A stretch of DNA of 64,000 nucleotides. Origin: Acidimicrobiia bacterium UBA5794. Lineage in GTDB: Bacteria > Actinomycetota > Acidimicrobiia > Spongiisociales > UBA5794. The notes beneath the pieces were generated by a model, which saw only the letters and a list, made by a program, of their open reading frames with translations, was not told the DNA's origin and searched no databases. The translations under genes were made by a program, and so were the position numbers. Where the stretch lies: contig DIDS01000005.1 of NCBI GenBank assembly GCA_002418265.1, positions 1-64,000 on the forward strand, read 5' to 3'. Below, piece by piece: positions 58,144 through 64,000 of the stretch (positions are counted from its first letter, which is position 1; every line of letters begins with the position of its first letter).

Positions 58144-58385
58144 CAAGCTCCCGGACGCGCTTTTTCTTCCTCGATGAGCGCACGCAAGGTACTGAGAAAC
58201 TCCTCTGACGGCGCTTCTCTCCCCGCCTTCGCAACCCTTGCCTTGAGTTCGGTCTCGAACGAGTAGGCATCGATGCAATTACCACACCGGCGCAGATGCC
58301 ATCGGACCCGTGCACGACGCGTCATCGTGAGCTCTCCGTCGATGTATTGATAGACATACTCGACTGCGTTTTCGCAACCGCTCAT
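58143..58385 (-). CDS. rsrA: RsrA/RshA-like zinc anti-sigma factor
   Basis: An 80-residue redox-type anti-sigma factor. The ZAS motif H-x3-C-x2-C (HLRRCGNC, about 30-37) and the upstream cysteine in SGCENAVEY are present, matching the Zn/thiol switch that releases SigR on disulfide stress. Its ATG overlaps the sigma-factor stop by 4 bp, the usual pairing. The redox role is inferred from homology. Confidence 0.88.
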   Translation of the reverse strand: MSGCENAVEYVYQYIDGELTMTRRARVRWHLRRCGNCIDAYSFETELKARVAKAGREAPSEEFLSTLRALIEEEKARPGA

Positions 58386-58945
58386 TCTTTTGGCTCCACA
58401 AGTCCACGTTCCACTGCCACGTTCCACAACTTCTTTTGGAGTGCTTTTCTTCCCCGATGCAACCGCGACATCACCGTTCCGATGGGAACATCGAGGATTT
58501 CAGCGATCTCTTTGTAGGAGAAACCTTCAACATCTGCATAGAGCACGGGCATGCGAAATGCCTCGGGGAGTGATTCGATTGCTTCGACAATGTCTTCGTC
58601 GACAAACATATCGAGCGCTGTGGTCTCGGCACTTTCGGTCGCGCCCGAGTGTTCACCAAGACGCTTGTACAGGTACATGTCTTGGAGTTCACCAAGTTCA
58701 ACTTCATTCGGCCTGCGTTGGGCTTTCCGATACTTGTTGATGTACGTATTGGTCAGAATCCGGTAAAGCCACGCCTTCAGGTTGGTCCCTGCGGTGAATG
58801 ACCCATAGCCCCGATAGGCCTTCAGATACGTTTCTTGGACAACATCCTCGGCATCGGAGGGGTTACGAGTCATGCGAAGCGCTGCTGAATACAGTTGCGG
58901 TGCGAATTCCATCGCATCTTCTTCAAAGGTCGCCTGATCTGCCAT
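58382..58945 (-). CDS. sigR: ECF RNA polymerase sigma factor (SigR/SigH type)
   Basis: A 187-residue ECF sigma factor. Region 2 has the RNPSDAEDVVQETYLKAYRG block and TNLKAWLYRILTNTYINKYRK (read in parts). Region 4 has LPEAFRMPVLYADVEGFSYKEIAEILDVPIGTVMSRLHRGR in segments. It is close to the SigR/SigH group that controls thiol-oxidative stress genes. The ATG at 58945 fits the family; a matching promoter lies 20-48 bp upstream, suggesting autoregulation. Coupled to the anti-sigma gene. Confidence 0.92.
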   Translation of the reverse strand: MADQATFEEDAMEFAPQLYSAALRMTRNPSDAEDVVQETYLKAYRGYGSFTAGTNLKAWLYRILTNTYINKYRKAQRRPNEVELGELQDMYLYKRLGEHSGATESAETTALDMFVDEDIVEAIESLPEAFRMPVLYADVEGFSYKEIAEILDVPIGTVMSRLHRGRKALQKKLWNVAVERGLVEPKE

Positions 58946-58964
58946 CGCCAGAAAAGTAGTCCTT

Positions 58965-58993
58965 GACGGCTCGGTAACCGGAAGTTTGTTCCC
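58965..58993 (-). promoter_or_regulatory. ECF-type promoter upstream of the sigma factor gene
   Basis: On the minus strand GGGAAC (58993-58988) and CGTC (58968-58965) are 19 bp apart, close to the GGAA(C/T)-N18-20-CGTT consensus of SigH/SigR promoters. A dyad TTCCCG-N6-CGGGAA (58989-59006) overlaps its -35. Confidence 0.6.
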
Positions 58994-59070
58994 GACCCGC
59001 CGGGAATGTTGACCATCGAGCACGTCAACACCATCTCGCGATCCGGAGTCCGGAGCACTCGGTGTTCAGG

Positions 59071-59076
59071 TATTGT
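59071..59076 (+). promoter_or_regulatory. -10 box of a leaderless promoter for the glycosyltransferase
   Basis: TATTGT ends 6 nt before the GTG at 59083; no ribosome site. Confidence 0.5.
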
Positions 59077-59082
59077 TGACTC

Positions 59083-59832
59083 GTGTTCTACACAATGATG
59101 ACTGCTTACAACGAGGAAGCAGCATTGGCGACCTTGCTGCCTCTCGTGCCACGCACGGTGGACGGTCATGATGTGGAGATCATCGTGGTCGACGACGGTT
59201 CGACCGATGCGACCGCAGCGGTGGCTGCGTCGCATGGCTGTCCAGTTGTGCGATCCGAGATGAATCAGGGCAAGGGGGCGTCCCTCCGACTCGGAATCGC
59301 ACAACTGGGTGGCCACACCTCTGATGGCATCATCTTCATGGACGCCGACGGTCAACACGATCCGGCATATCTCCCACAGCTCATGCAACCAATCCATGAT
59401 GGCATCGCAGACATGGTTGTCGGATCGAGATATCTCACGTCACGTGCCAGAGGCAAGACACCTTGGAATCGGTACCTGGTTCGGACTGCCACCGTCGTGA
59501 TACTCAATTGGATCTTGGGAACGGAGATCACTGATCCGTACTCGGGCTATCGGGTCATGAATCCGGTGATGCTCGAAAACCTCGATCTGATTGGTGACCG
59601 ATACGAGAGCGAACTTGAGATGCTCTTTTGTGCAGAACGGGCTGGCTTGCGAGTGGTCGAGCATCCGATTTCGAGGGTTTACACCGGTGCAACCTCGAAG
59701 ATGAGTGCCCGCAGGGGCAAGCTCCTCGGTCGGGCCGAAGTAGTGTTGGGATATGCATCGACGATCGTACGCGGAATCCGGCGCACCCATTCCTCCAATG
59801 AATCGCCCGACCGGAAACTCATCGCTTCGTGA
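59083..59832 (+). CDS. family 2 glycosyltransferase
   Basis: A 249-residue GT2 enzyme. It has the nucleotide-sugar-binding DDGSTD (about 38-43), GKGASLRLG, the metal-binding DADGQHDP (about 87-94) and a C-terminal region with YSGYRVMNP, as in dolichyl-phosphate mannose/DPM1-like transferases. One weakly hydrophobic patch but no clear membrane anchor. Acceptor is unknown. GTG start with leaderless -10. The stop overlaps the next gene (TGATG). Confidence 0.9.
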   Translation: MFYTMMTAYNEEAALATLLPLVPRTVDGHDVEIIVVDDGSTDATAAVAASHGCPVVRSEMNQGKGASLRLGIAQLGGHTSDGIIFMDADGQHDPAYLPQLMQPIHDGIADMVVGSRYLTSRARGKTPWNRYLVRTATVVILNWILGTEITDPYSGYRVMNPVMLENLDLIGDRYESELEMLFCAERAGLRVVEHPISRVYTGATSKMSARRGKLLGRAEVVLGYASTIVRGIRRTHSSNESPDRKLIAS

Positions 59833-60593
59833 TGGCGCCTGACAGCTCATCCCACCTCGAAAGGCTGCTTGCGGAGTTCAGCACGCTCGTGCAATCCGAT
59901 TCCCTGGTCGGCTCAGCGGGTGAGTTCCTCGACGAAGCCAACAGTGTTGTCGCGTCGATCCACGACACCGGGATAGTGCCGGTACCACTGGACCCATTCA
60001 AGGGGGCAGCAGCGCCAGAACCCGAACCTGATCCCGATCTCTTCTACACCATGTTCTGGCGGATGTTCGATCGAACTCCGGCGTCGATGGTCCAGGCGTT
60101 TGCGATCCCCGTGCGGCAAATGCTTGCGAAAAGGATCTTCCGGCACTGTGGAAAGGATGTGACCTTCCACCACAACGTCTTGTTCTCGAAGGGGTCGAAC
60201 ATCTCGGTCGGCGACAACTCGCTCATCAACCGTTACGTCATGCTCGACGATCGCTCCGAGGTGACCATCGGATCGTTCGTGATGGTCGCTGCGGGAGCCA
60301 CGATCGAAACACATGTTCATCCATTCGACGACTTCAGCGTCCCGATTGCACAGTCGGGCCGTGGTGGTCTCCCCGTCCGAGTCGGCGACAACTGCGTGAT
60401 CGGCTACAACGCGGTGCTCACGGCAGGCGTGACGATCGGCTACCGATGCATCGTGGGAGCCAATTCGGTCGTCACCAAGGACGTGCCCGACTACACCGTC
60501 GTAGGCGGAGTCCCAGCCAAAAAGATCGGCGAATACCGCCCAGAATCCGATTACCGACAACCGAGCCCAGAAGTCAACAAAGAAGAGAGATGA
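59832..60593 (+). CDS. left-handed beta-helix O-acetyltransferase
   Basis: A 253-residue protein. An N-terminal 100-residue part of uncertain function precedes a hexapeptide-repeat (LbH) acetyltransferase (about 105-235) with NRYVMLDDRSEVTIGSFVMVAAGATI and CVIGYNAVLTAGVTIG, and the ETHVHPFDD metal/catalytic histidine segment. It likely acetylates a glycan or lipid-linked sugar produced by the GT2 upstream, which it overlaps by 1 bp. The last 17 residues (ESDYRQPSPEVNKEER) lie in DNA with heptamer-repeat traces (60546-60566). Confidence 0.85.
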   Translation: MAPDSSSHLERLLAEFSTLVQSDSLVGSAGEFLDEANSVVASIHDTGIVPVPLDPFKGAAAPEPEPDPDLFYTMFWRMFDRTPASMVQAFAIPVRQMLAKRIFRHCGKDVTFHHNVLFSKGSNISVGDNSLINRYVMLDDRSEVTIGSFVMVAAGATIETHVHPFDDFSVPIAQSGRGGLPVRVGDNCVIGYNAVLTAGVTIGYRCIVGANSVVTKDVPDYTVVGGVPAKKIGEYRPESDYRQPSPEVNKEER

Positions 60594-60746
60594 GGCCATC
60601 GTCCACGAGCTCGCCCACTTGAAGGCGGGTCCCATGGACCGCGCTTTCACCAGCTCGTTCAGCCGCATTCGAGCAACTCCGGCAGGTAAGGACTTCAAAC
60701 ATCAGCAGCTTTCTCGGGGGTGGTGGCAGGTCCGGCACTGACGGAA
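60594..60746. other. short intergenic region
   Basis: Nothing recognisable: no tRNA, hairpin or coding frame of quality. It marks the change from conserved genes to the small unrecognised genes at the window end. Confidence 0.4.
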
Positions 60747-61262
60747 CTAGTACACGAAAGTTGAGCCCTCGCCCTTGATGGATACGCCACGCTGCTTCAG
60801 CTCACCATACCGGCGCACTGTCTTGGACAGATTCGCTTGCACAACTTCGTCGCTCACTTTCGACTCCAACCATGTCCTAGCAGCGTCTATCAGCCTGGAG
60901 CACAACGTAGGAACATGGACGATCAATAACTCACCGACTCTCACGCAGTCGACCACTCCACCTCCCGGCTCAGTAAACGCAACCCGGGCGGTTGGTGTCG
61001 ATTCGTCTTTGAGTTCTGCGGCGGCTTCATGCAACATGCGGCATCGATACAGGTAGCAGTCCTCGGCGGTTAGGCAGTACGTCACGTTCTCTCTGTACCA
61101 ACGCCTGTACTTCTTGCCCGTTGTCAGTCCATTCGGGCTTGCCAGTGCAGCCATGTGGTCAGGGATCGTCAACGCCGAAAACAGAGCAACGTAGTACAGC
61201 TCTGCCCTGATAGCACCCTCGATCTCGTCAAAAAACCGATGCACGCCGACATGTCCATCCAT
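60747..61262 (-). CDS. hypothetical protein
   Basis: A 171-residue soluble, helix-rich protein without recognised domain. The N-terminal half has aromatic-rich RFFDEIEGAIRAELYYVALFSAL and a cysteine pair in CLTAEDCYLYRCRM; the C-terminal half carries VVDCVRVGELLIVHV and a basic end. The ATG at 61262 is preferred over the frame start 93 bp upstream because AGGAG lies 5 nt before it. Stands apart, convergent with the acetyltransferase gene. Confidence 0.6.
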   Translation of the reverse strand: MDGHVGVHRFFDEIEGAIRAELYYVALFSALTIPDHMAALASPNGLTTGKKYRRWYRENVTYCLTAEDCYLYRCRMLHEAAAELKDESTPTARVAFTEPGGGVVDCVRVGELLIVHVPTLCSRLIDAARTWLESKVSDEVVQANLSKTVRRYGELKQRGVSIKGEGSTFVY

Positions 61263-61637
61263 GAAGCTCCTATCGCCGTGGGCCAACCTAGGCCATTGTT
61301 GTCGGATCGGCTGACCAGCCAGGCTTAGACTCGATCGGCTCGAGATCGGACCCATGCCAACTGGTACGCCAACTGGCCCGCTGCATCTTGTGGATATCGG
61401 ATCCCCGGAGAGGACGACGGCCGCTACGATGCAGGTCTTCCTTCTGGAGCCGAACGCGGGATTTCGACCAGCGCTCTACACATTACGAGTGCATCGCCCT
61501 ACCCCCGAGCCACCCGAAGGAACCACCTGTTGTCGGCTTTTTGGGGCGGCCTGAGTTTCCTGTGAACATTCCCGATGTCAGCGCTGTATGTGCCAATGTG
61601 GGCAGTCAGACCCTCCCGACGAGAGGAGCCTACCAAA
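61263..61637. other. intergenic region with TGCCAACTG direct repeats
   Basis: TGCCAACTGG, TAC, GCCAACTGG occur in tandem at 61356-61378. A frame on the plus strand from 61388 has some protein-like character (residues reading HYECIALPPSHPKEPP) but no convincing start, so it may be a gene remnant. Nothing else is seen. Confidence 0.35.
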
Positions 61638-61877
61638 ATGGGCAGCAAGACATTCTGGAGAACCACGTACGACGGCGTACGCGTGCTGCACAGCTGGGGG
61701 AACCCAATGCGGATCCTCCTGGAGACGGATTTCTTGTTCGGAACAAGAAGGAAGGTGATCAACATGGGTCAGATCGAGGCACTCCACATGGCGGAGAAAA
61801 TCTTCTCCGCCTATGGATTTGGAGGAACCACTCCGAACTGGAGAAAGCGGTTCCCAGATGAGTTCCCAAACGGCTAG
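61638..61877 (+). CDS. small hypothetical protein
   Basis: A 79-residue basic protein with no family recognised. It begins MGSKTFWRTTYDGVRVL and ends RKRFPDEFPNG. GAGAGGAG lies upstream with spacing of about 10 nt, which favours this ATG over the one at 61575. Composition is only moderately protein-like, so it may not be real. Confidence 0.4.
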   Translation: MGSKTFWRTTYDGVRVLHSWGNPMRILLETDFLFGTRRKVINMGQIEALHMAEKIFSAYGFGGTTPNWRKRFPDEFPNG

Positions 61878-62155
61878 GCAACAGCAAAGAAGGAACACGC
61901 TGAGCCGCGATGCCCTGACTCCAGCGTGTTCGGATTCCCCTCCTGGAAGCAGAGCGTCGCGCGCAACCAAATCAAAAAAGTCCCCGCCCTGGAGCGTTCA
62001 AGAAACGCGTCGTACGCCCGGTACTCCTCCACATCATTGAACAACGCAGCATCCACCATCTCAATACTCGGAATCTCAAGCATCATCGCGATGATGTTTC
62101 GACTCGTCACGGCGAACTCGAGGATGGCTTCTGCGTTGACATTGCCGTGTTGCAC
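61874..62155 (-). CDS. hypothetical protein, possibly truncated at its start
   Basis: A 93-residue frame from a GTG. The part AEAILEFAVTSRNIIAMMLEIPSIEMVDAALFNDVEEYRAYDAFLERS (in pieces) is clearly protein-like and helical. The same frame stays open and protein-like (QESELDEIASAAATYV) for 24 codons upstream to a stop, but that part has no start codon. The gene may therefore have lost its 5' end. The last 30 residues look less natural. No family recognised. Confidence 0.35.
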   Translation of the reverse strand: MQHGNVNAEAILEFAVTSRNIIAMMLEIPSIEMVDAALFNDVEEYRAYDAFLERSRAGTFLIWLRATLCFQEGNPNTLESGHRGSACSFFAVA

Positions 62156-62549
62156 ATAGGTTGCTGCTGCCGAGGCGATCTCGTCTAGTTCGCTCTCTTG
62201 AGCGGTATGTTCATCACGGTGAACTCAGATGCGTCTACTGCGGGCAATCGTCTACCGGCTAGCAGTTCCGATGCCAAGTTCGACACAGCGAAATGCCGGG
62301 TCACTCACCACCGCAGGGAACAGGGCCTCAGGCAGGTCCGTGACAAGAAGGTGCGACGTCGATGCGACTACTGCGGGAAGTCGTATTGAACATCACAGCC
62401 CGACCAGTCAAGGTTTGACACCGACACCTGTCGGGCGCAGCGGCATTACAAACGGAATCATGCCTCGACCTAACTGCTCTTGATGCTGTGAAGTATCCTC
62501 GAATTGAGCATTGGATAAAAGCGTCGAACATGGTCAGCAAGGTGGGCAA
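62156..62549. other. intergenic region with a degraded zinc-finger gene
   Basis: Apart from the zinc-finger remnant listed separately, it contains no recognisable gene. The ribosome site AAGGTGG for the next gene lies at its end. Confidence 0.4.
62198..62389 (+). pseudogene. frameshifted zinc-finger protein remnant
   Basis: One plus-strand frame reads LRCVYCGQSSTG then a stop (62227-62262). A second frame continues SSSDAKFDTAKCRVTHHRREQG and ends in RRRCDYCGKSY and a stop. Together they give the common C-x2-CG...SDAK-x4-KCR-x3-HRR zinc-finger pattern followed by the beginning of another, so a single small indel near 62245-62270 probably broke the gene. The start is not clear. Confidence 0.45.
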
Positions 62550-63140
62550 ATGACCGACGAAACAGACGAAAACAGGCGGTCCGACGAAGCCGGAGAGCCT
62601 CGTGAATATGAGGAGACCGTCACTGAGCAGCTCGGAGTTTCCGACGCTGTGGTTCCGAGCACCATCGACAAGGATGTTCTGGCTTGGTACATGGCTAAGG
62701 AAGGAGACTTCACCCCGGTTCAGAAACAGTGGATCAAGCGGCAAGCCAACAAGTTGAGGCATGCCGACGCTGGTCCTAGTTCAGGCGGTACCAACGTATC
62801 GGTCACTGCTGGCGACCTCAAAATCGGATCGACGTTCCCCGCCGCAAAACCGGTGGTGACTGAAACCGCTGAGGCACAGGCCGCAATAAACCTCTCCGGT
62901 GAGGAGTTTCGTCGCACTGTATTCGAGCCGCAGACAGACGCCGGGTTGCTCTTTATGGTGGCGAACCCCAGGGGCGAGTTCTCTGAACCGGTTCGGATCG
63001 CTGCGAGTGCCGAGATGGGGCTTCGTCAGACCGAAGCCATGATTTCGTCTGCGAACAAGGCTCATTGGGCTGCGTTCATGGTCTTTTCGCTCGCAGTCGT
63101 GCAGGTCGTCTTCCTGTTCGAGCGACTCTACAACGGCTAG
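62550..63140 (+). CDS. hypothetical tail-anchored membrane protein
   Basis: A 196-residue protein. An acidic, charged first 40 residues lead to a helical middle (DKDVLAWYMAKEGDFTPVQKQWIKRQANK, in pieces). A single membrane segment at the very end (about 172-190, AAFMVFSLAVVQVVFLF) is followed by ERLYNG. No family recognised. AAGGTGG lies 5 nt before the ATG. It may be paired with the next membrane-protein gene, 51 bp downstream on the same strand. Confidence 0.6.
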   Translation: MTDETDENRRSDEAGEPREYEETVTEQLGVSDAVVPSTIDKDVLAWYMAKEGDFTPVQKQWIKRQANKLRHADAGPSSGGTNVSVTAGDLKIGSTFPAAKPVVTETAEAQAAINLSGEEFRRTVFEPQTDAGLLFMVANPRGEFSEPVRIAASAEMGLRQTEAMISSANKAHWAAFMVFSLAVVQVVFLFERLYNG

Positions 63141-63191
63141 ACCCTTGCCAGATGTGCTAGTCCGGCTCCATCTGTGGCAGAGTCAAGCTTC

Positions 63192-63818
63192 ATGAATGAA
63201 GCAGAACGCTCGAAGCCGACAAGTGAACTTAGCTGGTGGCAGCGCAATGTAACCAACATCAACGCCCCGCCCCGCCATCGGTTCCGTCAGTTCCGTTACT
63301 GGCTCTATCCCAAGCTCATACGATTCGGAACCACTGTGAGGGTCATTCCCAGGAAACTCACGTACGACGACGAGCTGACAACGTCTGGCCGTCGATATGT
63401 GTGGAGGCTGCTCACCGGTGTCGCAGCATTCACTCTTGGGCTGATGGGTATTTCCCTGTTGGCCGATACGTCTTGGCGAGAGGTAATCGCCGGTGCCCTT
63501 ATCGCCTGGAGCATCTCACTGATTGTCTGGGCACGATCGTCGTATCGCCAGGGAAAGGCCCACCTCGGGGCCGAACTAACTCGGGTCACGGAAGTCGATC
63601 TCCTCCATGCTCGTCTCAACCGGATTGATCATGCACTCGGAATCGGTCCGATAGACATCGACGAGGAGCTGCAACCGATCATCGACGCTCGACTTGGAAG
63701 GCTCGCTCACTACGGTAGAGTCGAGGAGCTGAGGGAGTCACCTCACGACCCTTCGGGGTATGCGTTCTGGGATGGCGTGGCAATCGGATCACCCGAACCC
63801 ACGGACGAAGAAGGCTGA
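63192..63818 (+). CDS. hypothetical membrane protein
   Basis: A 208-residue protein. A basic, aromatic N-terminus (ELSWWQRNV...RYWLYPKLIRFGTT) precedes two membrane segments (about 75-92 and 98-115, with TSWREVI between them) and a soluble C-terminal half with several Asp/Glu. No family recognised. The ATG at 63192 is used; a GTG at 63174 is the alternative, and neither has a ribosome site. Confidence 0.55.
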   Translation: MNEAERSKPTSELSWWQRNVTNINAPPRHRFRQFRYWLYPKLIRFGTTVRVIPRKLTYDDELTTSGRRYVWRLLTGVAAFTLGLMGISLLADTSWREVIAGALIAWSISLIVWARSSYRQGKAHLGAELTRVTEVDLLHARLNRIDHALGIGPIDIDEELQPIIDARLGRLAHYGRVEELRESPHDPSGYAFWDGVAIGSPEPTDEEG

Positions 63819-64000
63819 GAACGTCTGATGCACGGAGGGCTGCGGCCAATTGCGCCGCCCAGACCGACCATCCCGGAACCTTCCTCGTCGCATTGGCAGT
63901 GGACTCCGCCAGCTAATGCCACTCGCCCAACACCTGAGTATCGGCAGCACAGCGTCGCCTGCGGGCCCGAAATCGGATATCTGCCAACTGACATGCCAAC
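63819..64000. other. intergenic end of window with second TGCCAACTG repeat
   Basis: TGCCAACTG, ACA, TGCCAAC lies at 63982-64000, a second copy of the tandem motif at 61356-61378 in the same orientation. No gene is recognised. Confidence 0.4.

Noticed and set aside
61388..61861. 157-codon plus-strand frame
   Set aside because: The first third looks partly protein-like, but there is no credible start and the rest is antiphase to the better-supported small gene at 61638; noted only as a possible remnant.
60594..64000. Prophage
   Set aside because: No integrase, terminase, capsid, tail or lysis gene is recognisable; only small unknown genes.

Overview
This 64 kb window looks like chromosomal DNA of a high-GC actinobacterium, possibly of the class Acidimicrobiia (the class is an inference; a 16S or marker-gene placement would settle it). 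The evidence is the housekeeping synteny typical of actinobacteria: rlmB-cysS-ispF-ispD-carD, disA-radA, clpC, lysS-coaX-panC-DUF2520-folK-folP-ftsH-hpt-tilS-zinc protease, and a SigR/RsrA-type sigma/anti-sigma pair. Many genes appear to be leaderless: a TANNNT -10 box lies 6-8 nt before the start codon and there is no Shine-Dalgarno sequence.

Layout. 1-24: 3' end of a tRNA. 90-545: GNAT-like gene. 634-7945 (minus strand): an eight-gene cobalamin uptake and salvage operon (btuF-btuC-btuD-cobQ-cobU-cobT-cobS-cobC) behind a cobalamin riboswitch whose expression platform can hide the btuF ribosome site. 8317-20790: an aerobic benzoate module. It holds the box-pathway oxygenase and lyase (boxB, boxC) with an alpha/beta hydrolase, a phenylacetate-CoA-ligase-like enzyme, a benzoate-CoA-ligase-like enzyme and a complete branched-chain-amino-acid-type ABC importer, which I infer imports an aromatic acid. 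21032-25840: small unlinked genes (RRM protein, a six-repeat beta-solenoid-like membrane protein, a TipA-like MerR regulator, a lipoprotein, an AI-2E/PerM transporter). 25937-34634: tRNA-Thr, rlmB, cysS, glpQ, ispF, ispD, carD (with a histone-H1-like tail), disA (with altered catalytic motifs), radA and a zinc-ribbon/discoidin-like membrane protein. 34786-40280: a BMP-type nucleoside ABC importer. 40429-42930: clpC. 43114-45479: polyprenyl diphosphate synthase and a septum-formation-domain lipoprotein. 45589-54316: lysS, coaX, panC, DUF2520 protein, a folK-thioesterase fusion, a phosphatase-like protein lacking its catalytic motif where folB often sits, folP and ftsH. 54405-58945: hpt, tilS, zinc protease, two small proteins, anti-sigma and sigma factor. 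59083-60593: glycosyltransferase and acetyltransferase. 60600-64000: an accessory-looking stretch of small unrecognised genes and one degraded zinc-finger gene.

Two genome-wide habits stand out. First, the intergenic gaps carry short arrays with a strict 7-bp period in three sequence classes (ACCGATG-like, CAGACGT/CTGACGT-like and AGCTGTG-like), usually next to gene ends and hairpins. Second, leaderless promoters repeat the same geometry at about a dozen genes. No transposase, rRNA gene, CRISPR array or convincing prophage gene was seen.
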